Assembly: GCF_025999095.1 (NCBI RefSeq)
Contig: NZ_AP024678.1
Location: 899,527 to 963,526 of the forward strand
Source: Thermosynechococcus sp.
GTDB taxonomy: Bacteria; Cyanobacteriota; Cyanobacteriia; Thermosynechococcales; Thermosynechococcaceae
Direction of reading: 5' to 3'
DNA length: 64,000 nucleotides
The notes below the pieces were generated by a model. That model searched no databases, was not told where the DNA came from, and worked only from the letters and a program-made list of their open reading frames with translations. The position numbers and the translations under genes are program-made. Positions 7,182 through 16,364 of the stretch are shown here, piece by piece (within the stretch, counting starts at the first letter, position 1; every line of letters begins with the position of its first letter).

Positions 7182-9044
7182 AGCAACAGGTTCAGGTTCT
7201 AGGGGCAGCGACAGCATTGCCCGCTCCAAATAGGGTAGTAGCTTACGTCGCGTTTGGTCCAAAGAATAGGCAAGGCGGATATTCTCTCTAGTGAGGAGCC
7301 CTAGCACCCGTTGCGGGTTATTGCGATCCACCACAGGCAACTGCCTTAAATCCCGCGCTGCCATGCGATCGATGGCGTCCTTCAGGGGTTCATCACCATA
7401 GGCTAGCAACAGCTCCCGCGTACAGACACTCCCCACCGTTTGGGTTTGATACGCGGTTGTTTCCTGATCCGCTTCCCAACGGGTCAGCACCCGATTAATA
7501 TCCCCAAGGGTGATCAACCCCACCAAGTCCTGCTGACTATCGGTCACAAAGGCACAGTAGACTTTTTTTTCAATGAGTTGCAAGCCCGCTTCGACCACAG
7601 GTGTCGTTTCGCTAAGAAACAGCACCTGCGATTGCATGGCCTCTGCCACAAAAAGGTTGGGGAGACTGTCCTCCTGCTCCTCCTTGTGGGGCTCAATACT
7701 GCTGGGTGCCAAGGCGGGCAGCTCACCCGGTTTTTGCACACTAAAACTATTCACTAGCCAGACACTTAAGCCCACCGCTGCCATCAGGGGCAAAATAATG
7801 CGATAGTCTTGCGTCATTTCAAAAAGCAGCAAAATAGCGGTTAAGGGCGCATTGACACTGGCCGCAAGGACGGCGGCCATTCCCACGGTTGCGTAGGCAG
7901 CAGGAGCAGCAATACTGTTGGCAAACATCGGTAAGAGAAGAGGTAACACCTTACCGTAGGCCGCACCCAGGGAAGCTCCCAAAAAGAGGGCCGGCGCAAA
8001 GATGCCCCCCACTAGACCACTGCCTAGACTCACTGCCGTTAAGAGCATCTTGGTAACCAGCAACACCAGCAGTAAGCCGAGGGAGAAATTCACATCCCTG
8101 AGGATTGCTTCCACCGTTTCATAGCCAATGCCCAGCACCTGCGGCAAATACAGGGCAACCAAGCCAACGCAGAGACCCCCTATCAAGGGACGCAGGGGTA
8201 GGGGAATGTGACCTAAAAACTGCATAGGTGGCATCTTCCCCTGAAAGACTTGCGGCAGCCACTGAAGTAACTGGGTATAGACAATGGCAACACCGTAGGC
8301 CAACAGTCCCAAGCCCAAATACAAGGGCAACTCAAGGGAACTGCGCACCTCATAGGCCGGCAGTTCAAAAGCAGGCTGTGACCCCAAGCCAATTTGGGTA
8401 ATTAGGGCAGAAATCACAGCGGCCAAAAGCACCACGCTCACAGCTGTTGTTTCAAAGGTGGTTCCTAAGACGACCTCTAGGGCAAAGAACACACCAGCGA
8501 TCGGAGCATTGAAGCCTGCTGCTAAACCTGCCGCTGCCCCTGCCCCAAGGAGCAACTTTTGCCGTTCTCGCGAGACCTTCAGCCCTTGACCAAGGAGAAT
8601 GCCGATGTTGGCGCCCACTTCCACACTGGGTCCCTCTGGACCAAGGGACGCACCTGTACCAAGGGAAATTGCCGCCGCAAGGGTTTTGGCAATGGGGCGA
8701 ATGAGGGGAATTTCCTTGCCAGCTTCGACAGCACCCATCAATGACATCAGGTTGGGACTAAACTCTTGGACAAACCAACGGACAATCCCCACCAGCAAGC
8801 CCCCTAGGGTCGGAACACAGGCCAGTGTCCACCGCCCCCAGCGACCAATGATCCCCATCAAGTTTTCAAGGGCAAGGTAATGAATTGTTTCAATCAGGTA
8901 ACGAAACAGCAGCACACTGAGGCCAGCGCTGCCGCCAATGAGCACCGCCAAGATCAGGACGACCGTTTCCGGGGGGGGTTGCAATTGATTGAAAAGGCGA
9001 GTGAGGCGAGATTCAGCAGTAGACAGGGGGGAGAGGGAGGACAC
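7155..9044 (-). CDS. ClC-family chloride channel/transporter with CBS domains
   Basis: A 629-residue ClC protein. The membrane domain covers about residues 25-440 and contains the anion-path signatures GTGASLGPEGPSVEVG (129-144, with the gating glutamate at about 137) and GSGLVGGIFAPALFLG (341-356). The cytoplasmic C-terminus (about 465-600) carries two CBS domains, which in other ClC proteins bind adenine nucleotides and modulate gating. Whether it is a channel or a Cl-/H+ exchanger cannot be settled: the external gating glutamate is present, but the internal proton glutamate could not be placed with confidence. It is convergent with cobA and overlaps it by 27 bp. Confidence 0.92.
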   Translation of the reverse strand: MSSLSPLSTAESRLTRLFNQLQPPPETVVLILAVLIGGSAGLSVLLFRYLIETIHYLALENLMGIIGRWGRWTLACVPTLGGLLVGIVRWFVQEFSPNLMSLMGAVEAGKEIPLIRPIAKTLAAAISLGTGASLGPEGPSVEVGANIGILLGQGLKVSRERQKLLLGAGAAAGLAAGFNAPIAGVFFALEVVLGTTFETTAVSVVLLAAVISALITQIGLGSQPAFELPAYEVRSSLELPLYLGLGLLAYGVAIVYTQLLQWLPQVFQGKMPPMQFLGHIPLPLRPLIGGLCVGLVALYLPQVLGIGYETVEAILRDVNFSLGLLLVLLVTKMLLTAVSLGSGLVGGIFAPALFLGASLGAAYGKVLPLLLPMFANSIAAPAAYATVGMAAVLAASVNAPLTAILLLFEMTQDYRIILPLMAAVGLSVWLVNSFSVQKPGELPALAPSSIEPHKEEQEDSLPNLFVAEAMQSQVLFLSETTPVVEAGLQLIEKKVYCAFVTDSQQDLVGLITLGDINRVLTRWEADQETTAYQTQTVGSVCTRELLLAYGDEPLKDAIDRMAARDLRQLPVVDRNNPQRVLGLLTRENIRLAYSLDQTRRKLLPYLERAMLSLPLEPEPVASDLVETSP

Positions 9045-9125
9045 TGGTGGAAAAATTTTTCCTGAAACCGGATAGCTCTAACTCAATTATGCGCAATTTA
9101 TTATGCGCAATTTCCAGGGGAGAGA

Positions 9126-9851
9126 CTAGAAGGGCAACAGTTGCGGTGTCACATGGTAAAAGGTGGGATGCAGCCACCACAGCAAGGCGACAAAAATGAC
9201 CACTCCCCCATAGGCGGGGCGCAAAAATTCCTGCCATACCAGTTGTTGTTTGCCCTCCCAAATGGCTTTGAAGGGAATGATGGAAGTGCGGTTTTTCAGG
9301 GCAGCAAACGCTTCTCCATGCCGTGCGTACCAGCGGCGATCGCCATGCCAAACCCCAAAGCAGTGATGGGCAATCAGACCAAGGGAGGTCAGCAGGGTAA
9401 AGGAGGTGCCCAGCCACAGTGTATGGGCCACACACCAGATCACCTGTCCCCACAACTGGGGGTGGCGAGTAATGCGAATAATCCCTGTCTCGTAGAGGTG
9501 CACCTCTGGCTTTTGCACAGCGGCAATTTCCAGCAGGTTAAAGGTGGCTGGGTAAAGAAAGAGAAACGAGAGCGCCGATAGTCCCCACACTAGCGCCCCC
9601 ATTCCCGGCACCCCTTGAAGTTGCCACAGTTGGACGCCGTCGTAGCGATGGGCCAAAAAGTAGAGAATCAAGATTGTGGCCAAAGGCAGACTCACTAAGG
9701 CGAAAAAAATGCGATAGAGGCGGGCACCTATCCGCTTTTCTGCCCAAGGGCGTAAGCTGGCCAAGCCACTGTGGGCGATCGCAAACAGGAGCAATAGCCC
9801 CACCATGATCCACTGCGAACTGGTTTGCCAACTGTGGTAATCCATGCTCAT
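9126..9851 (-). CDS. NnrU family protein, Z-ISO-like (possible 15-cis-zeta-carotene isomerase)
   Basis: A 241-residue integral membrane protein with about seven helices belonging to the NnrU family. The block GIIRITRHPQLWGQVIWC, followed by HHCFGVWHGDRRW, matches the haem-ligand region of Z-ISO, the plant enzyme that isomerises the 15-cis bond of zeta-carotene in the poly-cis carotenoid route. Cyanobacteria use the same CrtP/CrtQ/CrtH route, and NnrU homologues are the natural Z-ISO candidates, but denitrifier NnrU proteins have another, poorly known role. Function is therefore inferred from family. The gene is divergent from the AI-2E family gene at 9997. Confidence 0.75.
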   Translation of the reverse strand: MSMDYHSWQTSSQWIMVGLLLLFAIAHSGLASLRPWAEKRIGARLYRIFFALVSLPLATILILYFLAHRYDGVQLWQLQGVPGMGALVWGLSALSFLFLYPATFNLLEIAAVQKPEVHLYETGIIRITRHPQLWGQVIWCVAHTLWLGTSFTLLTSLGLIAHHCFGVWHGDRRWYARHGEAFAALKNRTSIIPFKAIWEGKQQLVWQEFLRPAYGGVVIFVALLWWLHPTFYHVTPQLLPF

Positions 9852-9996
9852 CTACTCCCCACGGTTGAAATCCCTTCCCATGATCCCAAAGGGTCAGAGG
9901 ATTTGTAAAGCAATGTAAATGAGCAAAAAAACCAAGCCTATGAGCTATAGTCAAGGCGTTGGGGGCATCCGGCGTCAATATTTATGTTTAATTGTT

Positions 9997-11043
9997 ATGT
10001 TTAATTGGCTCGATCGCCTCGAAAACCGCCGCCTACTGCGCCTGCTCCTGCTCTTTGCTCTGGGCTGGATTGCCGTGCAGCTTTTGCACTATTTTGCCTA
10101 CGTCTTACTAATCTTTCTTTCTTCGTCCATTCTGGCGTTTTTACTCAACTATCCCGTGCGCTGGCTCAAACGTTACTTGCCCCATGGTTTTGCGGTTACC
10201 ATTGTGTTTCTGGGGACATTGGCACTGTTGATCGGCTTGGGGATTACTCTTGGGTTGGCGATCATTGGCCAGTTGCAGGACTTAATCGCCCATTTGCCCA
10301 GCCAAGTTGATCTGTGGATTAACTCCCTTGAGAGAATGCAGCAGTTTCTGGGGCAATGGAATCTAGACATCAATTTTCAGCAACTGGAGTCAGAATTACG
10401 CAACTTTGCCCTTGCTGGGATTCAGTTTGGGTTTGGTAAGCTCCAGTCCATCTTTGCCCTCTTGCTGGGGGGCATGATTGTTGCTGTGATTACGTTCTTT
10501 ATGCTGTTGGAAGGGGAACGGCTATGGCAGTACCTGTTGAGTTTTTTGCCCGACCCGTGGCGCGATCGCCTGCCCCAGGCCTTAGAGCGGAACTTTTTGG
10601 GCTTCTTTAGTGGCCGTTTCCTTCTGTCTCTATTCTTTGGTATCGCCACATTCATTGTCTTGCTGGTGTTAGGTGCCCCCTACGCCCTTGCCCTTGGGGC
10701 GATCGCCGGCGGCTTGGATCTCATTCCCGGGATTGGCTCAACAATTGGCATTTGCCTAATCTGCTTGATCCTGTTGCCCAAAAGCATTGCCCTGAGTGCC
10801 CAGGTTCTGATCAGCTGTATTGTGCTCCAACAGGTAGAGGAAAATATCCTCATGCCCCGTGTAATGCGCAACTCCGTCAACCTCAATCCGGTGGTTCTAT
10901 TCTTTTCCCTCCTGGTGGGGGCAACGGTCGCAGGAATTGTTGGTATCTTCCTGGCCATTCCCATGACGGGGACAATCGTCAGTTTGTTGGATCTCAAAGC
11001 CTTACAGGCAAGCCGTGAGGCTGCTCCAAAATCCTCGTCCTAG
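9997..11043 (+). CDS. AI-2E family transporter (PerM/TqsA-like)
   Basis: A 348-residue membrane protein of the AI-2E exporter family, with about eight helices and the typical break after the first three: a long amphipathic stretch (LQDLIAHLPSQVDLWINSLE) and then the remaining helices. The signature GGLDLIPGIGSTIG and the C-terminal QQVEENILMPRVM belong to this family. Members export autoinducer-2 or act as Na+/H+ antiporters; most cyanobacterial members are uncharacterised. An upstream ATG at 9919 would add 26 residues without family resemblance; neither start has a clear ribosome binding site, so I choose 9997 from protein length. Confidence 0.85.
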   Translation: MFNWLDRLENRRLLRLLLLFALGWIAVQLLHYFAYVLLIFLSSSILAFLLNYPVRWLKRYLPHGFAVTIVFLGTLALLIGLGITLGLAIIGQLQDLIAHLPSQVDLWINSLERMQQFLGQWNLDINFQQLESELRNFALAGIQFGFGKLQSIFALLLGGMIVAVITFFMLLEGERLWQYLLSFLPDPWRDRLPQALERNFLGFFSGRFLLSLFFGIATFIVLLVLGAPYALALGAIAGGLDLIPGIGSTIGICLICLILLPKSIALSAQVLISCIVLQQVEENILMPRVMRNSVNLNPVVLFFSLLVGATVAGIVGIFLAIPMTGTIVSLLDLKALQASREAAPKSSS

Positions 11044-11045
11044 GG

Positions 11046-11075
11046 TTGCGATCGCCCCCATCCCGTTGATATACT
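11046..11075 (+). promoter_or_regulatory. Promoter and leader of rpsD
   Basis: TTGCGA (11046-11051) and TATACT (11070-11075) are separated by 18 bp, a good sigma-70-type promoter. The transcript would have a leader of about 85 nt containing a GTGCC-ctc-GGCAC stem near 11091-11103, a possible site for S4 autoregulation (inference). Confidence 0.55.
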
Positions 11076-11168
11076 AGACAAGCTGATTAAGGTGCCCTCG
11101 GCACATCAGTGTATTTTTTGTGCATTTTTGGTTGGACACCATCATCACTGTAGGTTGGGTATAGTTGC

Positions 11169-11777
11169 ATGGCTCGATATCGTGGCCCTCGTTTGAGAAT
11201 TGTCCGTCGTCTGGGTGAGCTGGCTGGTCTCACCCGCAAAGTCCCCAAGCGGAGCTATCCCCCTGGTCAACACGGCCAAGCCCGCAAAAAGCGTTCGGAA
11301 TACGCCCTGCGCCTTGACGAAAAGCAAAAACTACGCTTCAACTACGGGGTCTCGGAGCGGCAACTCGTGCGCTATGTGCGCAAAGCCCGCCGCGTGAGTG
11401 GTTCCACCGGACAAACCCTCCTGCAGTTGTTGGAAATGCGGCTAGACAACACCGTTTTCCGCCTTGGAATGGCACCCACGATTCCAGCCGCTCGCCAACT
11501 GGTGAATCATGGCCATATTCTCGTCAATGGTCGCACTGTTTCTATTCCTAGCTATCAGTGCCGTCCGGGGGATGTGATTACTGTCCGCGATAACGAGCGA
11601 TCGCGCCGCCTCGTGGAAACCAACCTTCAAAATCCTGGGCTGGCCAATCTCCCCAGCCACTTGGAACTCGATAAAAGTACCCTCACCGGCAGAGTCACCG
11701 GTATCGTTGAGCGCCAATGGGTTGCTCTCGAAGTGAATGAACTCCTCGTGGTTGAGTACTACTCCCGCAAAGTTTAG
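11169..11777 (+). CDS. rpsD: 30S ribosomal protein S4
   Basis: At 202 residues this is the bacterial S4 length. It starts [18 protein letters not shown], has the N-terminal [11 protein letters not shown] block common to cyanobacterial and plastid S4, and contains an S4 RNA-binding domain at about 92-150 ([20 protein letters not shown] followed by [10 protein letters not shown]). S4 is a primary binder of 16S rRNA in the 30S body. It has its own promoter about 95 bp upstream and is followed after 18 bp by prfA, so the two are probably co-transcribed. Unlike in many bacteria, it is not in an alpha operon with rpsM/rpsK/rpoA here. Confidence 0.97.
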   Translation: MARYRGPRLRIVRRLGELAGLTRKVPKRSYPPGQHGQARKKRSEYALRLDEKQKLRFNYGVSERQLVRYVRKARRVSGSTGQTLLQLLEMRLDNTVFRLGMAPTIPAARQLVNHGHILVNGRTVSIPSYQCRPGDVITVRDNERSRRLVETNLQNPGLANLPSHLELDKSTLTGRVTGIVERQWVALEVNELLVVEYYSRKV

Positions 11778-12890
<1,113 letters not shown>

Positions 12891-12899
12891 GAGGATCAA

Positions 12900-13169
12900 A
12901 TGACCAAATTTGTGGCTTGGGGACGCTACTGTGAAGATGTCCGGGAACGGCGTGCCCCCTATCGCCAGGCACACCTCGATGGCCTTGCGGCTCAAAAAGA
13001 GCAAGGCCTGCTCATCACCATTGGCCCTACCAAAGACCTGCGCTACTTTTTTGCTATTTATGAGGCGGATAGCGAAGAGACCGTGCGCCAATTGATTGAA
13101 AACGACCCCTACTGGCAGCATCAGGTCTGGACAGACTACAGTATTCATGAGTGGATCCAAGCCCTCTAA
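12900..13169 (+). CDS. YciI-like (YCII domain) protein
   Basis: An 89-residue single-domain protein of the YCII/ferredoxin-like fold. The central pattern RQAHLDGLAAQKEQGLLITIGPT and the C-terminal NDPYWQHQVWTDYSIHEW match the YciI family, in which a His-Asp pair lines a small cavity. No reaction has been established for most members. The start is preceded by TAGGAGGATCAA, an excellent ribosome binding site, 9 bp after prfA, so it is translated from the rpsD-prfA transcript. A second YciI-like protein of different sequence is at 46282-46554. Confidence 0.8.
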   Translation: MTKFVAWGRYCEDVRERRAPYRQAHLDGLAAQKEQGLLITIGPTKDLRYFFAIYEADSEETVRQLIENDPYWQHQVWTDYSIHEWIQAL

Positions 13170-13194
13170 GGGCGAGGGTGGATCCAAAACTCAC

Positions 13195-14403
13195 CTAGGG
13201 TGCAAGGGCATTGCCCCGCATCAGGCTCCCAATCGTTTTTGCCGTAATTTTCAACTGCACTAAGGGATTAGCGGGCACAACGGTCTTGTAGAGGTAGCTA
13301 TCGAAGGTGAGCTTTTGCACATCAAGATCACTACACATCTCCACAAAAGCCTCACGGGTGGCATCGGAGCGATAAAAGACTCGTTGCAGCAGATCCAAAA
13401 CAAGATAGGTCATGCCGTAGGCTTTGTCCCAGCGCTTTAGGTAGAGCTTGAGATCTTCTTCGGTAGGGATACGGCGACCGCTGTTGGAGGTCTCGACAAT
13501 CGTTTCAGCACACAGGCGCGCTGACTTGGCGGCAAAGTAAATGCCTTCTCCGGAGGACTTGGTCACGGTACCCGCCGCATCCCCCACAAGGGCCACGCGA
13601 CCGACCACTCGCCGAGGTCGAGGATGCTCAGGAATGGGGTGGGCTTCCACTTTAATAATTTGCCCCCCCTCCAGTTTGGCGGCAGCGCGGTTGCGGATTC
13701 CTGCTTGCAATTCCCGAATACGGTCTTTATTGACCTTCATGGTGCCAGTACCCACGGCTACATGGTCATATTTCGGGAAAACCCACGCATAAAAGTCAGG
13801 GGACACGTCATCCCCCACGTACATTTCTGCTAACTCGTTGTAGTAGGCCATTTTGTCCTCAGGCAGGCGAATCCGCTCCTGGTAGGCAATGGCGTAGTTG
13901 TAATCGCCGGCATCAATTTCCTTGGCAATGCGAGAATTTGCGCCATCGGCACCAATCACCACATCCACTTCGAGGGTCTGAACTGCGCCATCTTCTTGGA
14001 CATAGTGGAGGGTGTAGGGCTGATCGCTGGTGATGGGCTGCTCTAGCTTAAAGACAGTGCCATTGATCAAGTTGGCGCCCAAATCCGCTGCCCGATTGCG
14101 CATAAAGCTATCGAGGACTTCGCGGCGGCACATACCGATATACTCGTGCTCCTTGAGGGTATGGCCAATGTTCACCTCAATGTTGGAGGGGGATATCATT
14201 TTCATTTTGCGCACGCGGCGGTCAATGATTTCCGGGGGTAAGTCAAATTCACTGACCATGCACAGGGGGATCGCACCGCCACAGGGCTTGGCATTGTCTA
14301 ATTTACGTTCAAAGAGATAGGTTTGGATTCCGGCTTTGGCTAAGGTTTCGGCGGCTGAGGAACCCGCTGGACCACCACCGACTACGGCTACCCGAAGTGA
14401 CAA
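13195..14403 (-). CDS. chlP: Geranylgeranyl reductase
   Basis: A 402-residue FAD-dependent reductase that reduces the geranylgeranyl chain to phytyl (as free diphosphate or on chlorophyll) for chlorophyll, tocopherol and phylloquinone. The N-terminal dinucleotide-binding motif VVGGGPAGSSAAETLAKAG, the CGGAIP segment at about residue 41, the DVVIGADGANSRIAKEI block and GRVALVGDAAGTVTKSSGEGI are characteristic of ChlP. Length and termini match the oxygenic family. It is transcribed toward the YciI-like gene, leaving a gap of about 25 bp between the two stops, and is divergent from gpmI. Confidence 0.95.
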   Translation of the reverse strand: MSLRVAVVGGGPAGSSAAETLAKAGIQTYLFERKLDNAKPCGGAIPLCMVSEFDLPPEIIDRRVRKMKMISPSNIEVNIGHTLKEHEYIGMCRREVLDSFMRNRAADLGANLINGTVFKLEQPITSDQPYTLHYVQEDGAVQTLEVDVVIGADGANSRIAKEIDAGDYNYAIAYQERIRLPEDKMAYYNELAEMYVGDDVSPDFYAWVFPKYDHVAVGTGTMKVNKDRIRELQAGIRNRAAAKLEGGQIIKVEAHPIPEHPRPRRVVGRVALVGDAAGTVTKSSGEGIYFAAKSARLCAETIVETSNSGRRIPTEEDLKLYLKRWDKAYGMTYLVLDLLQRVFYRSDATREAFVEMCSDLDVQKLTFDSYLYKTVVPANPLVQLKITAKTIGSLMRGNALAP

Positions 14404-14604
14404 CGGACGACTCCCAAATTTTGGCTAACAAACAACAGTTTGGATACTATCACGGGAATTTTTTGTCTTCAAGGATTTAATCCCGAAAAGCCACATCTGT
14501 AACAGTTTTCAACATTTGGTCATCCTTAGTGATCTGCTAGGATAGATCCATCTATTGGCTAATAATTGGTCCAACCTGGGGACTGGAGCGTGAAGTGACC
14601 GGAT

Positions 14605-14633
14605 TTGTCTCTCGCGGTCGAGAATGGTATCAT
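14605..14633 (+). promoter_or_regulatory. Putative gpmI promoter
   Basis: TTGTCT (14605-14610) and TATCAT (14628-14633) are separated by 17 bp, about 57 bp upstream of the gpmI ATG. AAGGTAGG lies between them and the start as the ribosome binding site. Confidence 0.4.
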
Positions 14634-14689
14634 TTGCGAGGTTGTAAAATTTACGCCATTTCCCAGAGAAGTTAAGGTAGGGCATTCAC

Positions 14690-16285
14690 ATGGCATCGTC
14701 TCCTGTTGCGCCCGTTGTTTTGGTGATTTTGGATGGCTGGGGCTATCGCGAAGACACCTACGGTAATGCGATCGCCAGCGCCAATACCCCTGTGATGGAC
14801 AGTTTGTGGGAAGCCTATCCCCACACATTGATTTACACGTCTGGGAAGGCGGTGGGACTCCCCAAGGGACAAATGGGTAACTCCGAGGTGGGGCACTTAA
14901 ATATCGGTGCCGGTCGCATTGTTCCCCAAGAATTGGTGCGCATTTCCGATGCGGTCGAAGATGGCAGCTTCTTTAGCAATCCCGTCCTTGTGCATCTGTG
15001 TCAAACCGTGAAGGAACGCAACGGTAAGCTGCATTTTATCGGTCTGTGTTCTGCTGGGGGGGTGCATTCCCACATTGAGCATCTTTACGGCTTGGTGGAA
15101 CTCGCCAAACGCCACGGGTTGCCCGCCTGTATCCATGCTATTACCGATGGTCGTGATACGCCCCCCCGCGATGCAGCAGGGGTCCTTGAGGAATTGGAGC
15201 AACGCCTGAAAACCGCCGGCTGCGGACGAATTGTGACGGTAAGTGGTCGCTACTATGCCATGGATCGCGATCGCCGCTGGGACCGCACCGAGGCCGCCTA
15301 CCGCGTTATGACCAGCAATGAGCATATTCAACCCCTCCGGGCAGTGGATGTGGCCCGTAAGTCCTACGCACAGGATATTGGCGATGAATTCATTGTGCCC
15401 ACACGCATTGCTGAAGGAGCCGTTGAACCTGGCGATGGGGTGGTGTTTTTCAACTTCCGTCCTGATCGCGCTCGCCAGCTGACCCAAGCCTTTATTGATT
15501 CTGACTTCAGCGGTTTTGAACGGACGCTGATTACGCCCCTTGAGTTTGTCACCTTTACCCAGTACGACGCTAGCTTTAACTGTGGGGTTGCTTTCCCGCC
15601 GCAAAATCTCAGCCATATCCTCGGAGAAGTGATTGCTGAGCATGGCCTCAAGCAACTGCGGGCAGCCGAAACAGAGAAATATGCCCACGTCACTTACTTC
15701 TTCAACGGCGGCCTTGAGGAACCCTTCCCCGGCGAAGATCGCATCCTCATCCCCAGTCCCATGGTGGCCACCTATGATCAAGCCCCCGCCATGGCTGCCC
15801 TCGCTGTAACCGAATCCGTCAAGAGGGCCATTGAGAAGCAGGAGTATGCCCTCATTGTAGTTAACTTTGCCAACCCCGATATGGTGGGGCACACGGGGCA
15901 GTTGGCGGCGACGATTCAAGCCATTGAAACCGTGGATCGCTGTGTGGGGGTCTTGGTGGAAGCGGCCACAAAAGTGGGGGGAACGCTGCTCATCACCGCA
16001 GATCACGGCAATGCCGAATACATGATTGATCAGGACGGCAACCCCTGGACGGCTCACACCACCAACCCGGTCCCCTTTATTTTAGTGGAAGGGGAGAAAC
16101 GCAAAATTCCTGGCCATGGTGGCAATGTCATTCTTCGGCAAGATGGCTGTCTTGCGGATATTGCCCCTACGATTCTTGAAATTCTGGAGCTGCCCCAACC
16201 CCCGGAAATGACGGGGCGATCGCTAATTGTCAGTGCACCCTATGAAACGCGCCTAAATCGCACCCCTGTTTCCCTCAAGATCTAA
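14690..16285 (+). CDS. gpmI: 2,3-bisphosphoglycerate-independent phosphoglycerate mutase
   Basis: A 531-residue two-metal (Mn2+) enzyme that interconverts 3- and 2-phosphoglycerate in glycolysis. The alkaline-phosphatase-fold metal ligands begin at VILDGWGYR (Asp about 15), and the phosphorylated serine lies in QMGNSEVGHLNIGAGR (Ser about 65). The inserted phosphotransferase domain carries GVHSHIEHLYGL and DGRDTPPRDA, and the C-terminal metal site is LLITADHGNAE. Length and motif order are normal. The gene has its own promoter and is divergent from chlP; the ABC exporter follows after about 80 bp. Confidence 0.96.
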   Translation: MASSPVAPVVLVILDGWGYREDTYGNAIASANTPVMDSLWEAYPHTLIYTSGKAVGLPKGQMGNSEVGHLNIGAGRIVPQELVRISDAVEDGSFFSNPVLVHLCQTVKERNGKLHFIGLCSAGGVHSHIEHLYGLVELAKRHGLPACIHAITDGRDTPPRDAAGVLEELEQRLKTAGCGRIVTVSGRYYAMDRDRRWDRTEAAYRVMTSNEHIQPLRAVDVARKSYAQDIGDEFIVPTRIAEGAVEPGDGVVFFNFRPDRARQLTQAFIDSDFSGFERTLITPLEFVTFTQYDASFNCGVAFPPQNLSHILGEVIAEHGLKQLRAAETEKYAHVTYFFNGGLEEPFPGEDRILIPSPMVATYDQAPAMAALAVTESVKRAIEKQEYALIVVNFANPDMVGHTGQLAATIQAIETVDRCVGVLVEAATKVGGTLLITADHGNAEYMIDQDGNPWTAHTTNPVPFILVEGEKRKIPGHGGNVILRQDGCLADIAPTILEILELPQPPEMTGRSLIVSAPYETRLNRTPVSLKI

Positions 16286-16320
16286 AGCCTTCTCAAGGGC
16301 GACGGCAAAGGAATTTTAAG

Positions 16321-16340
16321 ATTTTAAGAAATCTTAAAAT
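16321..16340. promoter_or_regulatory. Operator-like palindrome before ABC exporter
   Basis: ATTTTAAGA-aa-TCTTAAAAT, two perfect 9-bp arms around two bases, is preceded directly by another TTTTAAG half. It ends 24 bp before the start of the exporter gene, within the likely promoter. It is AT-rich against a GC-rich background and looks like a dimeric regulator site. A weak terminator for gpmI is an alternative reading. Confidence 0.4.
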
Positions 16341-16364
16341 AGGAATAGTGCTTGTCGTATTTTT

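Noticed and set aside
14897-16057. 386-codon ORF antisense to gpmI
   Set aside because: It lies wholly opposite gpmI, which has all catalytic motifs, and its translation shows no domain; a shadow of codon bias.
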